From positions 1 through 54,939 of the forward strand of contig JAPDQB010000043.1 in the NCBI GenBank assembly GCA_034506175.1: a stretch of DNA of 54,939 nucleotides. The letters are read 5' to 3'. The position numbers and the translations under genes are program-made. This stretch comes from a candidate division KSB1 bacterium. GTDB taxonomy: Bacteria; Zhuqueibacterota; Zhuqueibacteria; Zhuqueibacterales; Zhuqueibacteraceae. Under the pieces are notes generated by a model. That model searched no databases, was not told the origin of the DNA, and worked only from the letters and a program-made list of their open reading frames with translations. Shown piece by piece: positions 10,189 to 18,026 of this stretch; positions within the stretch are counted from its first letter, which is position 1; each line of letters begins with the position of its first letter.

Positions 10189-12645
10189 CTATCTCATCAA
10201 AGCAACCTTCCTCATCGCTTTCATCTCACCCGCCGGCCGTCCGAGTTTGGCGCGCAGCACGATGAAATAAACGCCGGATTCCACCGGGCGGCCGCGATCA
10301 TCCTGCCCGTTCCAAACCACGCGATGCGAACCTGCCGGCTTTTGGCCGGTGAGCAGATGCCGCACCTGGCGGCCGGTCACCTCCAACACGTTCATTTCAA
10401 CATCGCCGGCTTCCGGCAAATCAAATTTGATCGTTGTCTCGGGATTAAATGGATTCGGGAAATTCTGATGCAAGGCAAATTGCTGCGGCACGGCATTCGT
10501 CTGCTCGTCCACCGCACTGGGAATGAAGGCAGTCGCTTTGAAAACCACCGGCGTGTTGCGCAAATTTTTATTGTTGAACACGGCTTTGGCTTCCACCTGC
10601 TGCACGCCGGCAACGCTGCCGAGCTTCCAGGCGGTTTTCGCCAAACCGCTGTGGTCGGTGTTCACCGTCGCTTCTGTTTGATTGTTCGCCAGCATCCCGC
10701 CGCCAGAAACGATGCGAAACGTGACCGGATAATTTTTCACCGGCGCTTTGACGGCGTCAAAAATTTTGACTGCCAGGCTTTCCGGCAAAACCGTGTTGCG
10801 CGCTGCGGTTTGGTTGTTGCCTTTGATCAGCGCCGCCGAATCCGGCCGCGCCGCCACGATGAAAAATTTCGCCGTCAGCGTGGTCGCGCCGCTGCTGCTC
10901 TTCCAGGTGGCGTCGATTTTGGTGGTGTCGCCATACACGTTGCTCGCCGCGGCGTGCGCCGAAGCTTCGCCCTTGTCGTCCGTCAGCGTTTGATAAGTCT
11001 TTCCCACGACATTCTGGCCGCTGAGAAAATCCCCGCCGCCGGAGTTGATTTTGAACACCACCGATTGGCCGGCGTTGGCGTTGTTATAGTTGTCAACGAG
11101 GCGCGCCACGAGAGATGAGGGCGCGGGCTGGCCTATCGATACAATCTGGCCATTGCCGCTCGTCACGCTCAACTTCGCCGGCGCAGCGGCTTTCGCGGTG
11201 GCGGCGCAGTTTTGCGGCGAGCCATTCAAACCGTTGGCGCGAATTTCCACGGCTTGCGTTCCGGCGGTTTTTCCCAGCTTCCAGGTGACTTTGGCCTCGC
11301 CCGCGACATCGGTATTGACCGTCACGCTGCTGTGGCCGTCAACGGTGCCGTTGCCGCTGACAACAACAAATTCGACCGGATGATTGCTCACGGCAGCGCC
11401 GTTATGATCCGTCACTTTTGCGATCAATTTCGCCGGCAGGTTTTTGTTCACTTCGCCGGTTTGATTGCAGCCGCCGGCCAACGCCAGCGTGGTCGCGACG
11501 ATGTTGCTCTTCGTGCGCGCTTTCACGAGATTGGAAACCGGGCTGGCGTTGCCGACTTCGTCGAAAATTTTCAACGCGAAATAATAAGTCGTTGCGCTGT
11601 TTAAATTCCTGACCGTAAAAGTTTGTTTTTCGCCGGAAGCCGCCGGGCCGGGAAGATTCGGCACCAGCGTCGCATTGGCGAAATTCGCCGCATTGATCGG
11701 CGAGGTGGAGTAGCGGAGCTCCAAACGATCCGCGGTGCCATCATGCCCGTTATCGCCGGTCGACGTCCATTCCAGCGCGATGCTGTTCGAGGTCGAGTCG
11801 ATGGCGCGCAAATCTCTAACCGCCGCCGGGGCAACGACATCGCCTTCGAGCCAGGAGACGGTGAAATCATCGATTTGGTTGTTCAATTCCTGGCCGTGAA
11901 TGAAGGCGCCGACGTACCAGGTGTCGCTGTTCGCATATTCTTTGGTCACGTCTTTCACCGTGCCGTCGAAATTACCGTTGACATAGTAATCGAAATACAC
12001 CGCATCCGGCTCGTTGCGAATGTACGCCGTGACCACGTCACCGGCGACTGGATTCGACGCGAGTTGGGCGGGAACCTTGTCCACTTCCTTGCCTTCGCCG
12101 GGAGTGTATTCCCACGTGCCATTTTTGATGATCCACAACCACACTTCAAACCAGTTGGTGCGATGCCAGAGCCAATAGCCGCTGGCGTGCGGGCTGGGGC
12201 CGTCGATCATCAACGCGTGCGCGGCCTCGCGGATGCCCAATTCATCCGCATTTCGGCCCCAGCGATACGACACCGAATGAATCTTGCGCTCCGGCGTGTT
12301 GTAAACCGGCAGAAACACGGCGAGATACCGCCATTCGTGATCCGCCTCGGCTGTGACATCCAGCTCGCCGTCAAGAATTTGCCAGTATGGCTCGGCATAA
12401 GCCCAATCCGAGCCGATCTCCGAGCGGTTGAAATCATCGGTGACGCTCAAGACGTCGATGCCGTTTTTGCTCGTGGCCCAATTGAGCTTCAAATGCGGTG
12501 ACAATTTGAGCACGCGCCGCAGGGAATCAACATGAGGCGAACGTTGGGCTAAAACGCTCGGTGAAGAGTTTTGCAATGTTTGCGCTGAACTGGATCCCGT
12601 CCCTAGAATGCCGATCATCGCTGCCAAAAGAATCCAATTGCGCAT
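10189..12645 (-). CDS. Secreted Ig-repeat protein with sorting domain (short paralogue of the giants)
   Basis: 818 aa. Residues 1-21 are a signal peptide (MRNWILLAAMIGILG...SAQ). About 65-270 form a LamG/concanavalin-like domain (VTDDFNRSEIGSDWAYAEPYW to NNQIDDFTVSW), and 272-375 fibronectin III. Three Ig-like repeats follow (starts near 383, 487 and 600, with PVEFVVVSGNG and YPVTFRIVSGGG motifs). The last ~85 residues are the sorting domain (HQNFPNPFNPETTIKFDLP, ending MRKVALMR). The N-terminal third matches the giant at 20140-28092 closely, so this is a shorter relative with 3 instead of 13 Ig repeats. The start has AGGAG 7 nt upstream. Probably exported through a type IX-like route and attached to or released from the cell surface. 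Confidence 0.88.
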   Translation of the reverse strand: MRNWILLAAMIGILGTGSSSAQTLQNSSPSVLAQRSPHVDSLRRVLKLSPHLKLNWATSKNGIDVLSVTDDFNRSEIGSDWAYAEPYWQILDGELDVTAEADHEWRYLAVFLPVYNTPERKIHSVSYRWGRNADELGIREAAHALMIDGPSPHASGYWLWHRTNWFEVWLWIIKNGTWEYTPGEGKEVDKVPAQLASNPVAGDVVTAYIRNEPDAVYFDYYVNGNFDGTVKDVTKEYANSDTWYVGAFIHGQELNNQIDDFTVSWLEGDVVAPAAVRDLRAIDSTSNSIALEWTSTGDNGHDGTADRLELRYSTSPINAANFANATLVPNLPGPAASGEKQTFTVRNLNSATTYYFALKIFDEVGNASPVSNLVKARTKSNIVATTLALAGGCNQTGEVNKNLPAKLIAKVTDHNGAAVSNHPVEFVVVSGNGTVDGHSSVTVNTDVAGEAKVTWKLGKTAGTQAVEIRANGLNGSPQNCAATAKAAAPAKLSVTSGNGQIVSIGQPAPSSLVARLVDNYNNANAGQSVVFKINSGGGDFLSGQNVVGKTYQTLTDDKGEASAHAAASNVYGDTTKIDATWKSSSGATTLTAKFFIVAARPDSAALIKGNNQTAARNTVLPESLAVKIFDAVKAPVKNYPVTFRIVSGGGMLANNQTEATVNTDHSGLAKTAWKLGSVAGVQQVEAKAVFNNKNLRNTPVVFKATAFIPSAVDEQTNAVPQQFALHQNFPNPFNPETTIKFDLPEAGDVEMNVLEVTGRQVRHLLTGQKPAGSHRVVWNGQDDRGRPVESGVYFIVLRAKLGRPAGEMKAMRKVALMR

Positions 12646-12771
12646 AGTGTGGCTCCTGTGATAAACGTGAAGATCAAAACGTAAGGTGTGAAACGTAAAT
12701 TATCTGCGCAAAGACAGATGCTTGTGCGCGGGACCTGCGAAAACGAATTCGGAGAGTTCGCAAATTTTTTC

Positions 12772-12802
12772 TTGAATATGACTTTAAACTCCAGTATACT
12801 GG
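12772..12802 (+). promoter_or_regulatory. Promoter and palindromic operator of the phd-vapC pair
   Basis: TTGAAT (12772-12777), a 17-nt spacer and TATACT (12795-12800) form a good sigma70-type promoter. A perfect 12-bp palindrome CCAGTATACTGG (12791-12802) overlaps the -10 box, exactly where a Phd/YefM antitoxin would bind for autorepression. The antitoxin ATG follows at 12837 with an upstream TGGAG. Confidence 0.7.
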
Positions 12803-12836
12803 CTTAACCTCAACAACACAATAACTGGAGATTCTT

Positions 12837-13064
12837 ATGTCCCAAGTGACAATCCATCAAGCTCAAACCCAACTTTCGCGATTGATTCGGAAAGTGCTTG
12901 CCGGCGAAGAAGTCGTTATTGCCAAAGGGAAAGTGCCTTTGGTCAAGCTGGTGGCCGTTCGTAACGGCAAAGCCCAAAGAAAAATTGGCGCGGACAAAGG
13001 CTTGATCGAAATCGCCGAAGATTTTGATGCGCCTCTCGACGATTTTAAGGAGTACATGGTTTGA
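12837..13064 (+). CDS. Type II antitoxin, Phd/YefM family
   Basis: 75 aa. The N-terminal ~50 residues show the Phd/YefM pattern: a short strand then helix (VTIHQAQTQLSRLIRKVLAG), then EEVVIAKGKVPLVKLV, the DNA-binding and dimer part. The C-terminal tail (IAEDFDAPLDDFKEYMV) is the acidic toxin-binding segment typical of VapC-linked members. The stop overlaps the toxin's TTG start. A palindrome covering its promoter suggests autoregulation. With the toxin frame broken, the antitoxin may persist alone. Confidence 0.9.
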   Translation: MSQVTIHQAQTQLSRLIRKVLAGEEVVIAKGKVPLVKLVAVRNGKAQRKIGADKGLIEIAEDFDAPLDDFKEYMV

Positions 13065-13452
13065 AGGTGTTGCTGGATACACATGCCTTTTTGTGGTTAA
13101 TGGTTGACGACCCCACACTGTCTGTCACCGCCAAGGCAACTTTCGCAAATGTCAAAAATGAAATCTATCTCAGTTTTGCCAGCGCCTGGGAAATGGTGAT
13201 CAAATCAAGCCTGCAAAAATTGAAACTGCCGCTCCCGGTTAAGGATTATATCTTAACTCGGACGCAGACGCAGACGCATCAAATCAATTTGTTTGACATC
13301 ACTCTTGATCATATTGCCGTCGTAGAAACTCTGCTTTGCACCATCGCGGTCCTTTTGATCGCCTGATTATTGCGCAAGGTATTTTCGATAACCTGCATAT
13401 TCTTTCCGACGATCAACTCTTTGATTCCTATCCAATTCAGAGGATTTGGTAA
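13061..13452 (+). pseudogene. VapC-like PIN-domain toxin, frameshifted
   Basis: The TTG start at 13061 overlaps the antitoxin stop. The first part is a classic PIN domain: KVLLDTHAFLWLMVDD with the first catalytic Asp, then FASAWEMVIKSSLQKL with the Ser-Ala-x-x-x-(E) segment. Around 13335-13338 one base is missing. In the shifted frame the protein resumes as LHHRGPFDRLIIAQGIFDN with the last catalytic Asp (DRLIIAQ), then LHILSDDQLFDSYPIQRIW and a stop at 13450-13452. Restoring a C (CTGCCTTTG) would rebuild a full-length ~130-aa VapC ribonuclease. As written the product ends early at 13366 and lacks the C-terminal active-site residues. Confidence 0.85.
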
Positions 13453-13503
13453 AGAACCCCTGTCACGGCTTACGTTTTACTCTTTACGTTTATTTGACCA
13501 CCG

Positions 13504-13746
13504 TCATTCGGAATTATAAATTTCGATTTTGGTGCCGAGCGCCAAATACACCCGGCCCCGGTCGTCGATGGCAATGTCCCTCGCCGGCTGACTGCCGGAG
13601 GGCAGAATCAATTGCGCGACCACGGCGTTGTGGTTGTCCGCCGGGTCGGCCACGCTGAGATCGATCTTGCGTGCAAGATATTTGTTCAGGATATAACTGA
13701 GATAGAGAAAACACTCATCCGGTGAAAGCGCCAGGCCGCGATTGTT
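13504..13746 (-). pseudogene. Beta-propeller C-terminal fragment
   Basis: The frame encodes NNRGLALSPDECFLYLSYIL, then PSGSQPARDIAIDDRGRVYL and ALGTKIEIYNSE. These are NHL/propeller-like blades (GLALSPD, DIAIDDRGRVYLA). No start or signal peptide belongs to it. The upstream gene at 13715-14332 runs into it in another frame, across a GC-rich hairpin (ccccgctttgcggggg at about 13753-13768). The two may once have been one FN3-propeller protein, or this may be an independent truncated gene. Confidence 0.5.
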
Positions 13747-14332
13747 CCGCGGTACCCCGCTTTGCGGGGGGCGCTGTGCTTTGATTGAGGCCGGCACCCA
13801 CATCATCCGCATCCACAATGTGAGCGACGGCCCAGCCGGTGGTTGGAACGCTCACGATGACGCTGTCCCGGGCAGAAAAACCCGTCGCCATTTCTGTCAG
13901 GGTAACCGTGTAGGTGGTGGTGGTTTGCGGCGCGGCGTTCGGATTGGCAGCGGTGGGATCATCCAACCCGATTACCGGCACCCAACTGAAGCGATAAGGC
14001 CCGCCATGGCCGCCTGGCCCGGCCTTGGCAAGCGGAATCAGGGTATACTTGATCGTCACGGCAAATTGCTCGAGAAACACGCTTTCATTATGAGCGGTAT
14101 CGACGGCGGTGACCGAGACATAATAGGTTTCCCCGGCCTTTAAATTTTGAATGAAATATTGCGTTTGGCGGCCAACATGGATGCGATGGCCATGCGGCCG
14201 GTCTTTGGTTCCATAATAAACAAAATAACCGGCAAGATCGGGTTCGGTGTTCGGCTCCCACGTTATCGTCAAACTATCCGCCATAGCCGAAACAACGCTC
14301 AACAACAAAATTCCCAATGCGATGATTTTCAC
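13715..14332 (-). CDS. Secreted FN3/PKD-like protein, probably disrupted at its C-terminus
   Basis: 205 aa from a GTG at 14332 with GAGGAG upstream. Residues 1-18 are a signal peptide. About 20-95 form a fibronectin III domain (SLTITWEPNTEPDLAGYFVY, then LKAGETYYVSVTAVD). About 100-165 resemble a PKD/SprB-type repeat (GGPYRFSWVPVIGLDDPTAAN, then TTTTYTVTLTE). The last ~30 residues (STAPPAKRGTAEQSRP) look like out-of-frame translation, and no sorting domain is present, unlike its neighbours. The real C-terminus probably lay in the propeller frame at 13504-13746. Cell-surface role inferred only from the domains. Confidence 0.6.
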   Translation of the reverse strand: MKIIALGILLLSVVSAMADSLTITWEPNTEPDLAGYFVYYGTKDRPHGHRIHVGRQTQYFIQNLKAGETYYVSVTAVDTAHNESVFLEQFAVTIKYTLIPLAKAGPGGHGGPYRFSWVPVIGLDDPTAANPNAAPQTTTTYTVTLTEMATGFSARDSVIVSVPTTGWAVAHIVDADDVGAGLNQSTAPPAKRGTAEQSRPGAFTG

Positions 14333-14739
14333 AACAGTTTTTTCTCCTCAAAAAAACGTGAAGCATAAATCAGACGTATTAGATTTTACGAATCAGGTTC
14401 GCCATGCCTCTTCCATGCCTGCCCTGGCGACCGCTGTGGCGCTAAAGGCGCCAGTGCCGCAGCAGGGGCGGGATTGGGGTCAATCCATGACCGGACAGTG
14501 AATACAGAAGTGAACAAAAAAGGTATGATCAAATTGCCGGCTCAGATTGCCAGTGTTGTTCGCATTACCAAATTACCGGCAAACATAATGGCTTGCAGAA
14601 GGAATGAAGGAGGGGAATATCAGGAAAGATGTTAAACGCCTTTGTTTCTCATCGCGAAATGTGGAGCAACCGTGGCAGGGCGCCGCTGTTGCCGGATCGC
14701 CGCCGTGCCCGCCACGGCTCTTCGCCGCACATCGGGTTC
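14333..14739. other. Gene-free stretch
   Basis: I see no supported gene here. It holds cgtaa-type words near 14355-14390 and a nested GC-rich hairpin at about 14416-14464 (outer CCTGC/GCAGG, inner GGCGCT/GGCGCC with AAA loop). The remainder is without clear features. Confidence 0.5.
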
Positions 14740-15212
14740 TCAACGTCGTTCGATGGTTATCGCAAAATTTTCTGTCTCAGACCAAGCCGCCAAAAATGCT
14801 TCAATCGGAACCGGGAATTCTCGATCATCGAAATAGGGGTCGTTAATAAAAATGTGCACATCATCAAAGCCATGAACGATCACCGCGTGCAAGTTATCCG
14901 CTTCGTTCCAATGCGGTAAAGCGCGAGTCCCCACCGTAACAATGCATGGTTGGAGCTTGGTCTCCAAATATTCTTGCAAGTCCACCAATAACCATTGATG
15001 CAATTCAGCTTTCAAACTGGGAAGCGAGGCGTTGAGCATCAGGATATTGGTTACGGTTGTGCCCCTGTCGGTTGTCCCAAGCAAATCACGAAGACTTGTC
15101 TCCTCAATCGTGTGTCACCGATAAAGTTCAACAACATCTTGGCACACGCCGGTAAGCAACTCGTGCTATGCTCTTGTTTGTGATGTGGCTTGCTGATAGA
15201 GACGGGTAACAC
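14740..15212 (-). pseudogene. C39-like cysteine peptidase, one frameshift
   Basis: From a GTG at 15212 (AGGA upstream) the frame reads SISKPHHKQEHSTSCLPACA, then KMLLNFIGDTR. TSCLPACAKML is the catalytic-cysteine helix of papain-like C39-type peptidases. Near 15100 the frame shifts by one base and continues IEETSLRDLLGTTDRG to NLHAVIVHGFDDVHIFINDP, which holds the catalytic His and the Asp of the NDP motif. All active-site pieces are present but in two frames. The gene overlaps the preceding 124-aa gene by about 47 bp, so the two were translationally coupled. Substrate unknown. Confidence 0.65.
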
Positions 15213-15540
15213 GCGCTTCTATTTCCTGGATGGGAGTAGAATTCTTGAGTTTGATATCGCCGTTTTGTGCATCAACCAAAAAGTGCCCTACTGTGCCCAA
15301 GTTTCCACGGTCGGGTAGCGAATAAATAATGGGAACATCCCATTGCGCCAAGCCTTTGCTAACCGACAGATCGGGTTCGCCGGCACGCAGCAAGTTGCCG
15401 ACATGCATGAGCAAATATCGATTCACGCGTTGGCGAGCAACAAACGCCGTAATATTGAGCTCCCCTTTGATTTTCACCTCGAAGGTGACTTTCTGCTTTG
15501 ACTTGGGAACCCGGTTGGCTTTAACTCGAACCATGGCCAT
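15166..15540 (-). CDS. Hypothetical protein coupled to the C39-like peptidase
   Basis: 124 aa from an ATG at 15540 with GGAG five bases upstream. The N-terminus is basic (MVRVKANRVPKSKQKVTFEV). The middle has VGNLLRAGEPDLSVSKGL, then VPIIYSLPDRGNLGTVGHFL and VDAQNGDIKLKNS. It has no signal peptide and no membrane segment. I do not recognise the family. The overlap with the peptidase gene suggests that the two act together, possibly as target or regulator and protease. That is inference from gene order only. Confidence 0.65.
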   Translation of the reverse strand: MAMVRVKANRVPKSKQKVTFEVKIKGELNITAFVARQRVNRYLLMHVGNLLRAGEPDLSVSKGLAQWDVPIIYSLPDRGNLGTVGHFLVDAQNGDIKLKNSTPIQEIEARVTRLYQQATSQTRA

Positions 15541-15634
15541 AATGGCTCCGTAATTTTATCCAAAGATAACAATAAAATCTTTCCGCAGCAAGCAAAAAAT
15601 CAAATCAACTGATCCTTGTAGATTCCAAAAAACA

Positions 15635-15673
15635 AAACGCCATCTGCTCCGCAATATCAAGCAAGTGGCGTTT
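15635..15673 (-). terminator. Terminator of the propeller/sorting-domain gene
   Basis: AAACGCCA (15635-15642) and TGGCGTTT (15666-15673) enclose CTGCT/AGCAAG partial pairing. It is a divergent relative of the AACGCCGCTTG hairpins at 10073 and 20031, and it lies about 20 bp past the stop at 15693. Confidence 0.55.
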
Positions 15674-15692
15674 CGCTATTTACGCATGATCC

Positions 15693-17738
15693 TTATTTTG
15701 CCATCAACATTTTCCTCGTCGCCACCACCTCGTCTCCAACCTGCAAGCGATAATGATAAATTCCCGAGGGCACGGGCTTGCCGCGTTGGTCGCGGCCGTT
15801 CCACGTCACGTGATGATAGCCCGCCGGCTGCACGCGGTCAACCAGGCGCCGGATTTCCCGGCCGAGCGAATTGTAAATGATCACGCTCACGTGCACGGCC
15901 CTGGGCAGCTCGTAGCGAATCTGCGTCGTGGGATTAAAAGGATTGGGATAATTTTGCTGCAAGACAAAATCCGAAGGAATCTGTTCTTTGGAATTTTGTT
16001 CTTCAATGGCGGCCAAAATATCATTCGGCATTTCGACGCGCACCGCAATGGTGTCGTAAGCTGCGGCTTTGCCGTTGCCGGCTTTGACAAAGAGATGAGC
16101 TGTGCCATGAAATTGCGGCGCGGTTAAAACCAGCGTGCCGGTGGCGCGATGAAAATTCCACCGCAGGCCGGACTTGCTCGTGGAAAAGCGATAAAACAAA
16201 AGCGAATCCGGCGTTTCGACGTCTTCGACCAAGTCCCACATTTTAAGTTTGGCGGAAGCGCCTTTTTTGAAAGACAACGAATCCGGCAGGCCGGTCCATC
16301 GCGGCCTGTCGTTGACGGGATCGACCGTGATCATCAACGACGTTGTATCCGCCAATTGGCCGGGGTCGGTGACGATCACTTGCAGCGTGTCTCGACCAAA
16401 CCAGTTCAACGGCGCGGAGAAAGAATACCCGCGCGGATGGCGTGTTGCTTTCACCTGTTTGCCGGAAAGCACGATGAATTTCAATGTGCTGTCGGCGTCA
16501 TCTGCATCGGTCACGAATGGATACCAATGGCGGATGGGATAGAACAAGGTTTTGTCTTCATTGAAGCGCAGTTCCGGCAAGGAGGCAAGGATAGGTGGCT
16601 CATTGGGTTCATGCCAGATGGCGAAACGATCGGACCGCTCGCCACCGGCAAATGTGAATCCTCCGCCCACGTACACCTTCTTGCCTTGGGTCGCGATGGC
16701 AAAGACTTGGCCTCGGAGGCCGCTTCCCAAGGGCGACCAAATATTATTGGCAGCATCCCATTTGGCAATATTATTAGCGCTCTGATCGCCTGCCATATTA
16801 AATGTTCCGCCGACGTATAAAGCACGATCATTGGCCGAAAGCGCGTATACATTTCCCCGTCCACTATAGTAATATACGCCATTTTTAGTTCCGCTGCTAA
16901 GTGCTGACCAGCTTTTATCGATTATGTTCCATTTGGCGATATGGTTCGCGTTGACGTCTCCGGCTTTGGTGAAATAGCCGCCGATATACACGTCCTGACC
17001 GAAAATGGCAATGGCATTTACGTGTGGGATGCCCGAAAATGGTTTATCTTCAAGATTCACGCCGCTCCCAAGAGCACACCATTCTTTACCGTCCCATTTA
17101 GCAATATTGTTTGCCGGCACGCCACCTGCCGAAGCGAACACACCGCCGGCATAAAGCTCAGTCTCGCTCGCGGCAATTGCATAGATTTTACCATTTATAC
17201 TCTTTCCCACCGACGCCCAACGATTCGTAACCACATTCCATTTAGCAATATTACTTACGAGTATTCCACCTTCAGTCAATTCATATGCAACATATAAATT
17301 ACGGCCATAAGCAGCCAATGCTTGCACCCTTCCATTGACGCCATTATCGTCATGACTGCCCAATGCTGACCAGCTTTTCGTGACGAGATTCCATTTCGCA
17401 ATATTCTTAGCTGGAATACTGCCGACTGTTGTAAAAGAGCCTCCAACATAGAGAGCATTTGCAACGATGACGATCTCACTAGCTAATCCATAGATTGGGC
17501 CGCCATCAAATGGAACAAAAGTCTTGCCATTCCACCTGGCAAGGGGGGTGCCTAAAAAGATATTGCTGTCGTGGGCGGCAATGGCACCGAGACCATCACG
17601 CCATCTACTGCTAAATCCAATGCTTTCCCAATAACCATTATTTTGTGCTGAAGCTGTCTGGTTGAGTGCAGCCAACAAAATAATGAACAGGCTTTTACTG
17701 GTCTGCGAAAATCTTACCAATCGTGTTATGCTTTTCAT
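15693..17738 (-). CDS. Secreted kelch-like beta-propeller protein with sorting domain
   Basis: The frame opens at 17927, but the ATG at 17738 with GGGAG upstream starts a clear signal sequence (SKSLFIILLAALNQTASAQ), giving 681 aa. About 35-385 contain repeated blades of the form ALYVGGSFTTVGSIPAKNIA followed by KWNxxxxxWSALG (at least six), a kelch/galactose-oxidase-like propeller. About 390-590 hold two cadherin-like Ig domains (FVTDADDADSTLKFIVLSG, then VDPVNDRPRW). The C-terminal 85 residues are the sorting domain (LQQNYPNPFNPTTQIRYELP). A 192-bp stretch of that domain is almost identical to the one in the giant at 20140. Probably surface-anchored or secreted. Confidence 0.88.
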   Translation of the reverse strand: MKSITRLVRFSQTSKSLFIILLAALNQTASAQNNGYWESIGFSSRWRDGLGAIAAHDSNIFLGTPLARWNGKTFVPFDGGPIYGLASEIVIVANALYVGGSFTTVGSIPAKNIAKWNLVTKSWSALGSHDDNGVNGRVQALAAYGRNLYVAYELTEGGILVSNIAKWNVVTNRWASVGKSINGKIYAIAASETELYAGGVFASAGGVPANNIAKWDGKEWCALGSGVNLEDKPFSGIPHVNAIAIFGQDVYIGGYFTKAGDVNANHIAKWNIIDKSWSALSSGTKNGVYYYSGRGNVYALSANDRALYVGGTFNMAGDQSANNIAKWDAANNIWSPLGSGLRGQVFAIATQGKKVYVGGGFTFAGGERSDRFAIWHEPNEPPILASLPELRFNEDKTLFYPIRHWYPFVTDADDADSTLKFIVLSGKQVKATRHPRGYSFSAPLNWFGRDTLQVIVTDPGQLADTTSLMITVDPVNDRPRWTGLPDSLSFKKGASAKLKMWDLVEDVETPDSLLFYRFSTSKSGLRWNFHRATGTLVLTAPQFHGTAHLFVKAGNGKAAAYDTIAVRVEMPNDILAAIEEQNSKEQIPSDFVLQQNYPNPFNPTTQIRYELPRAVHVSVIIYNSLGREIRRLVDRVQPAGYHHVTWNGRDQRGKPVPSGIYHYRLQVGDEVVATRKMLMAK

Positions 17739-17770
17739 TGTTAAATCTCCCTTTGATGGCCGGCGGGAGT

Positions 17771-17788
17771 GTGGACTTTCCAGTCCAC
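17771..17788. promoter_or_regulatory. Leader hairpin upstream of the propeller gene
   Basis: A perfect 7-bp hairpin GTGGACT-ttcc-AGTCCAC lies in the leader 33 nt before the ATG at 17738. Its role is unknown. It could influence translation. Confidence 0.3.
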
Positions 17789-18026
17789 AGGCGTATCGTG
17801 GACAAGAAAGCCTGTGTTCTCTCCTTGTTTTCATAAAACCTTTGACACGACCATGATAGATTAAGTGACCAGCCAAGATTTGATTATTGAGGTAGCCTTT
17901 GCCGTCGTATTTGTGAAATTCTCCCAATTCTTAGTGCAAATATACCGCTCAATATGCCCGTTAGCGTAAAGCCAAGCTGAAAGAATTCATAAGGCATGAA
18001 GCACATCGCAAAAACTTGACAAAAAT

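Noticed and set aside
15693..17927. Upstream extension of the propeller protein to 17927
   Set aside because: The extra 63 residues lack a signal peptide, while the ATG at 17738 has a ribosome-binding site and opens a proper signal sequence.
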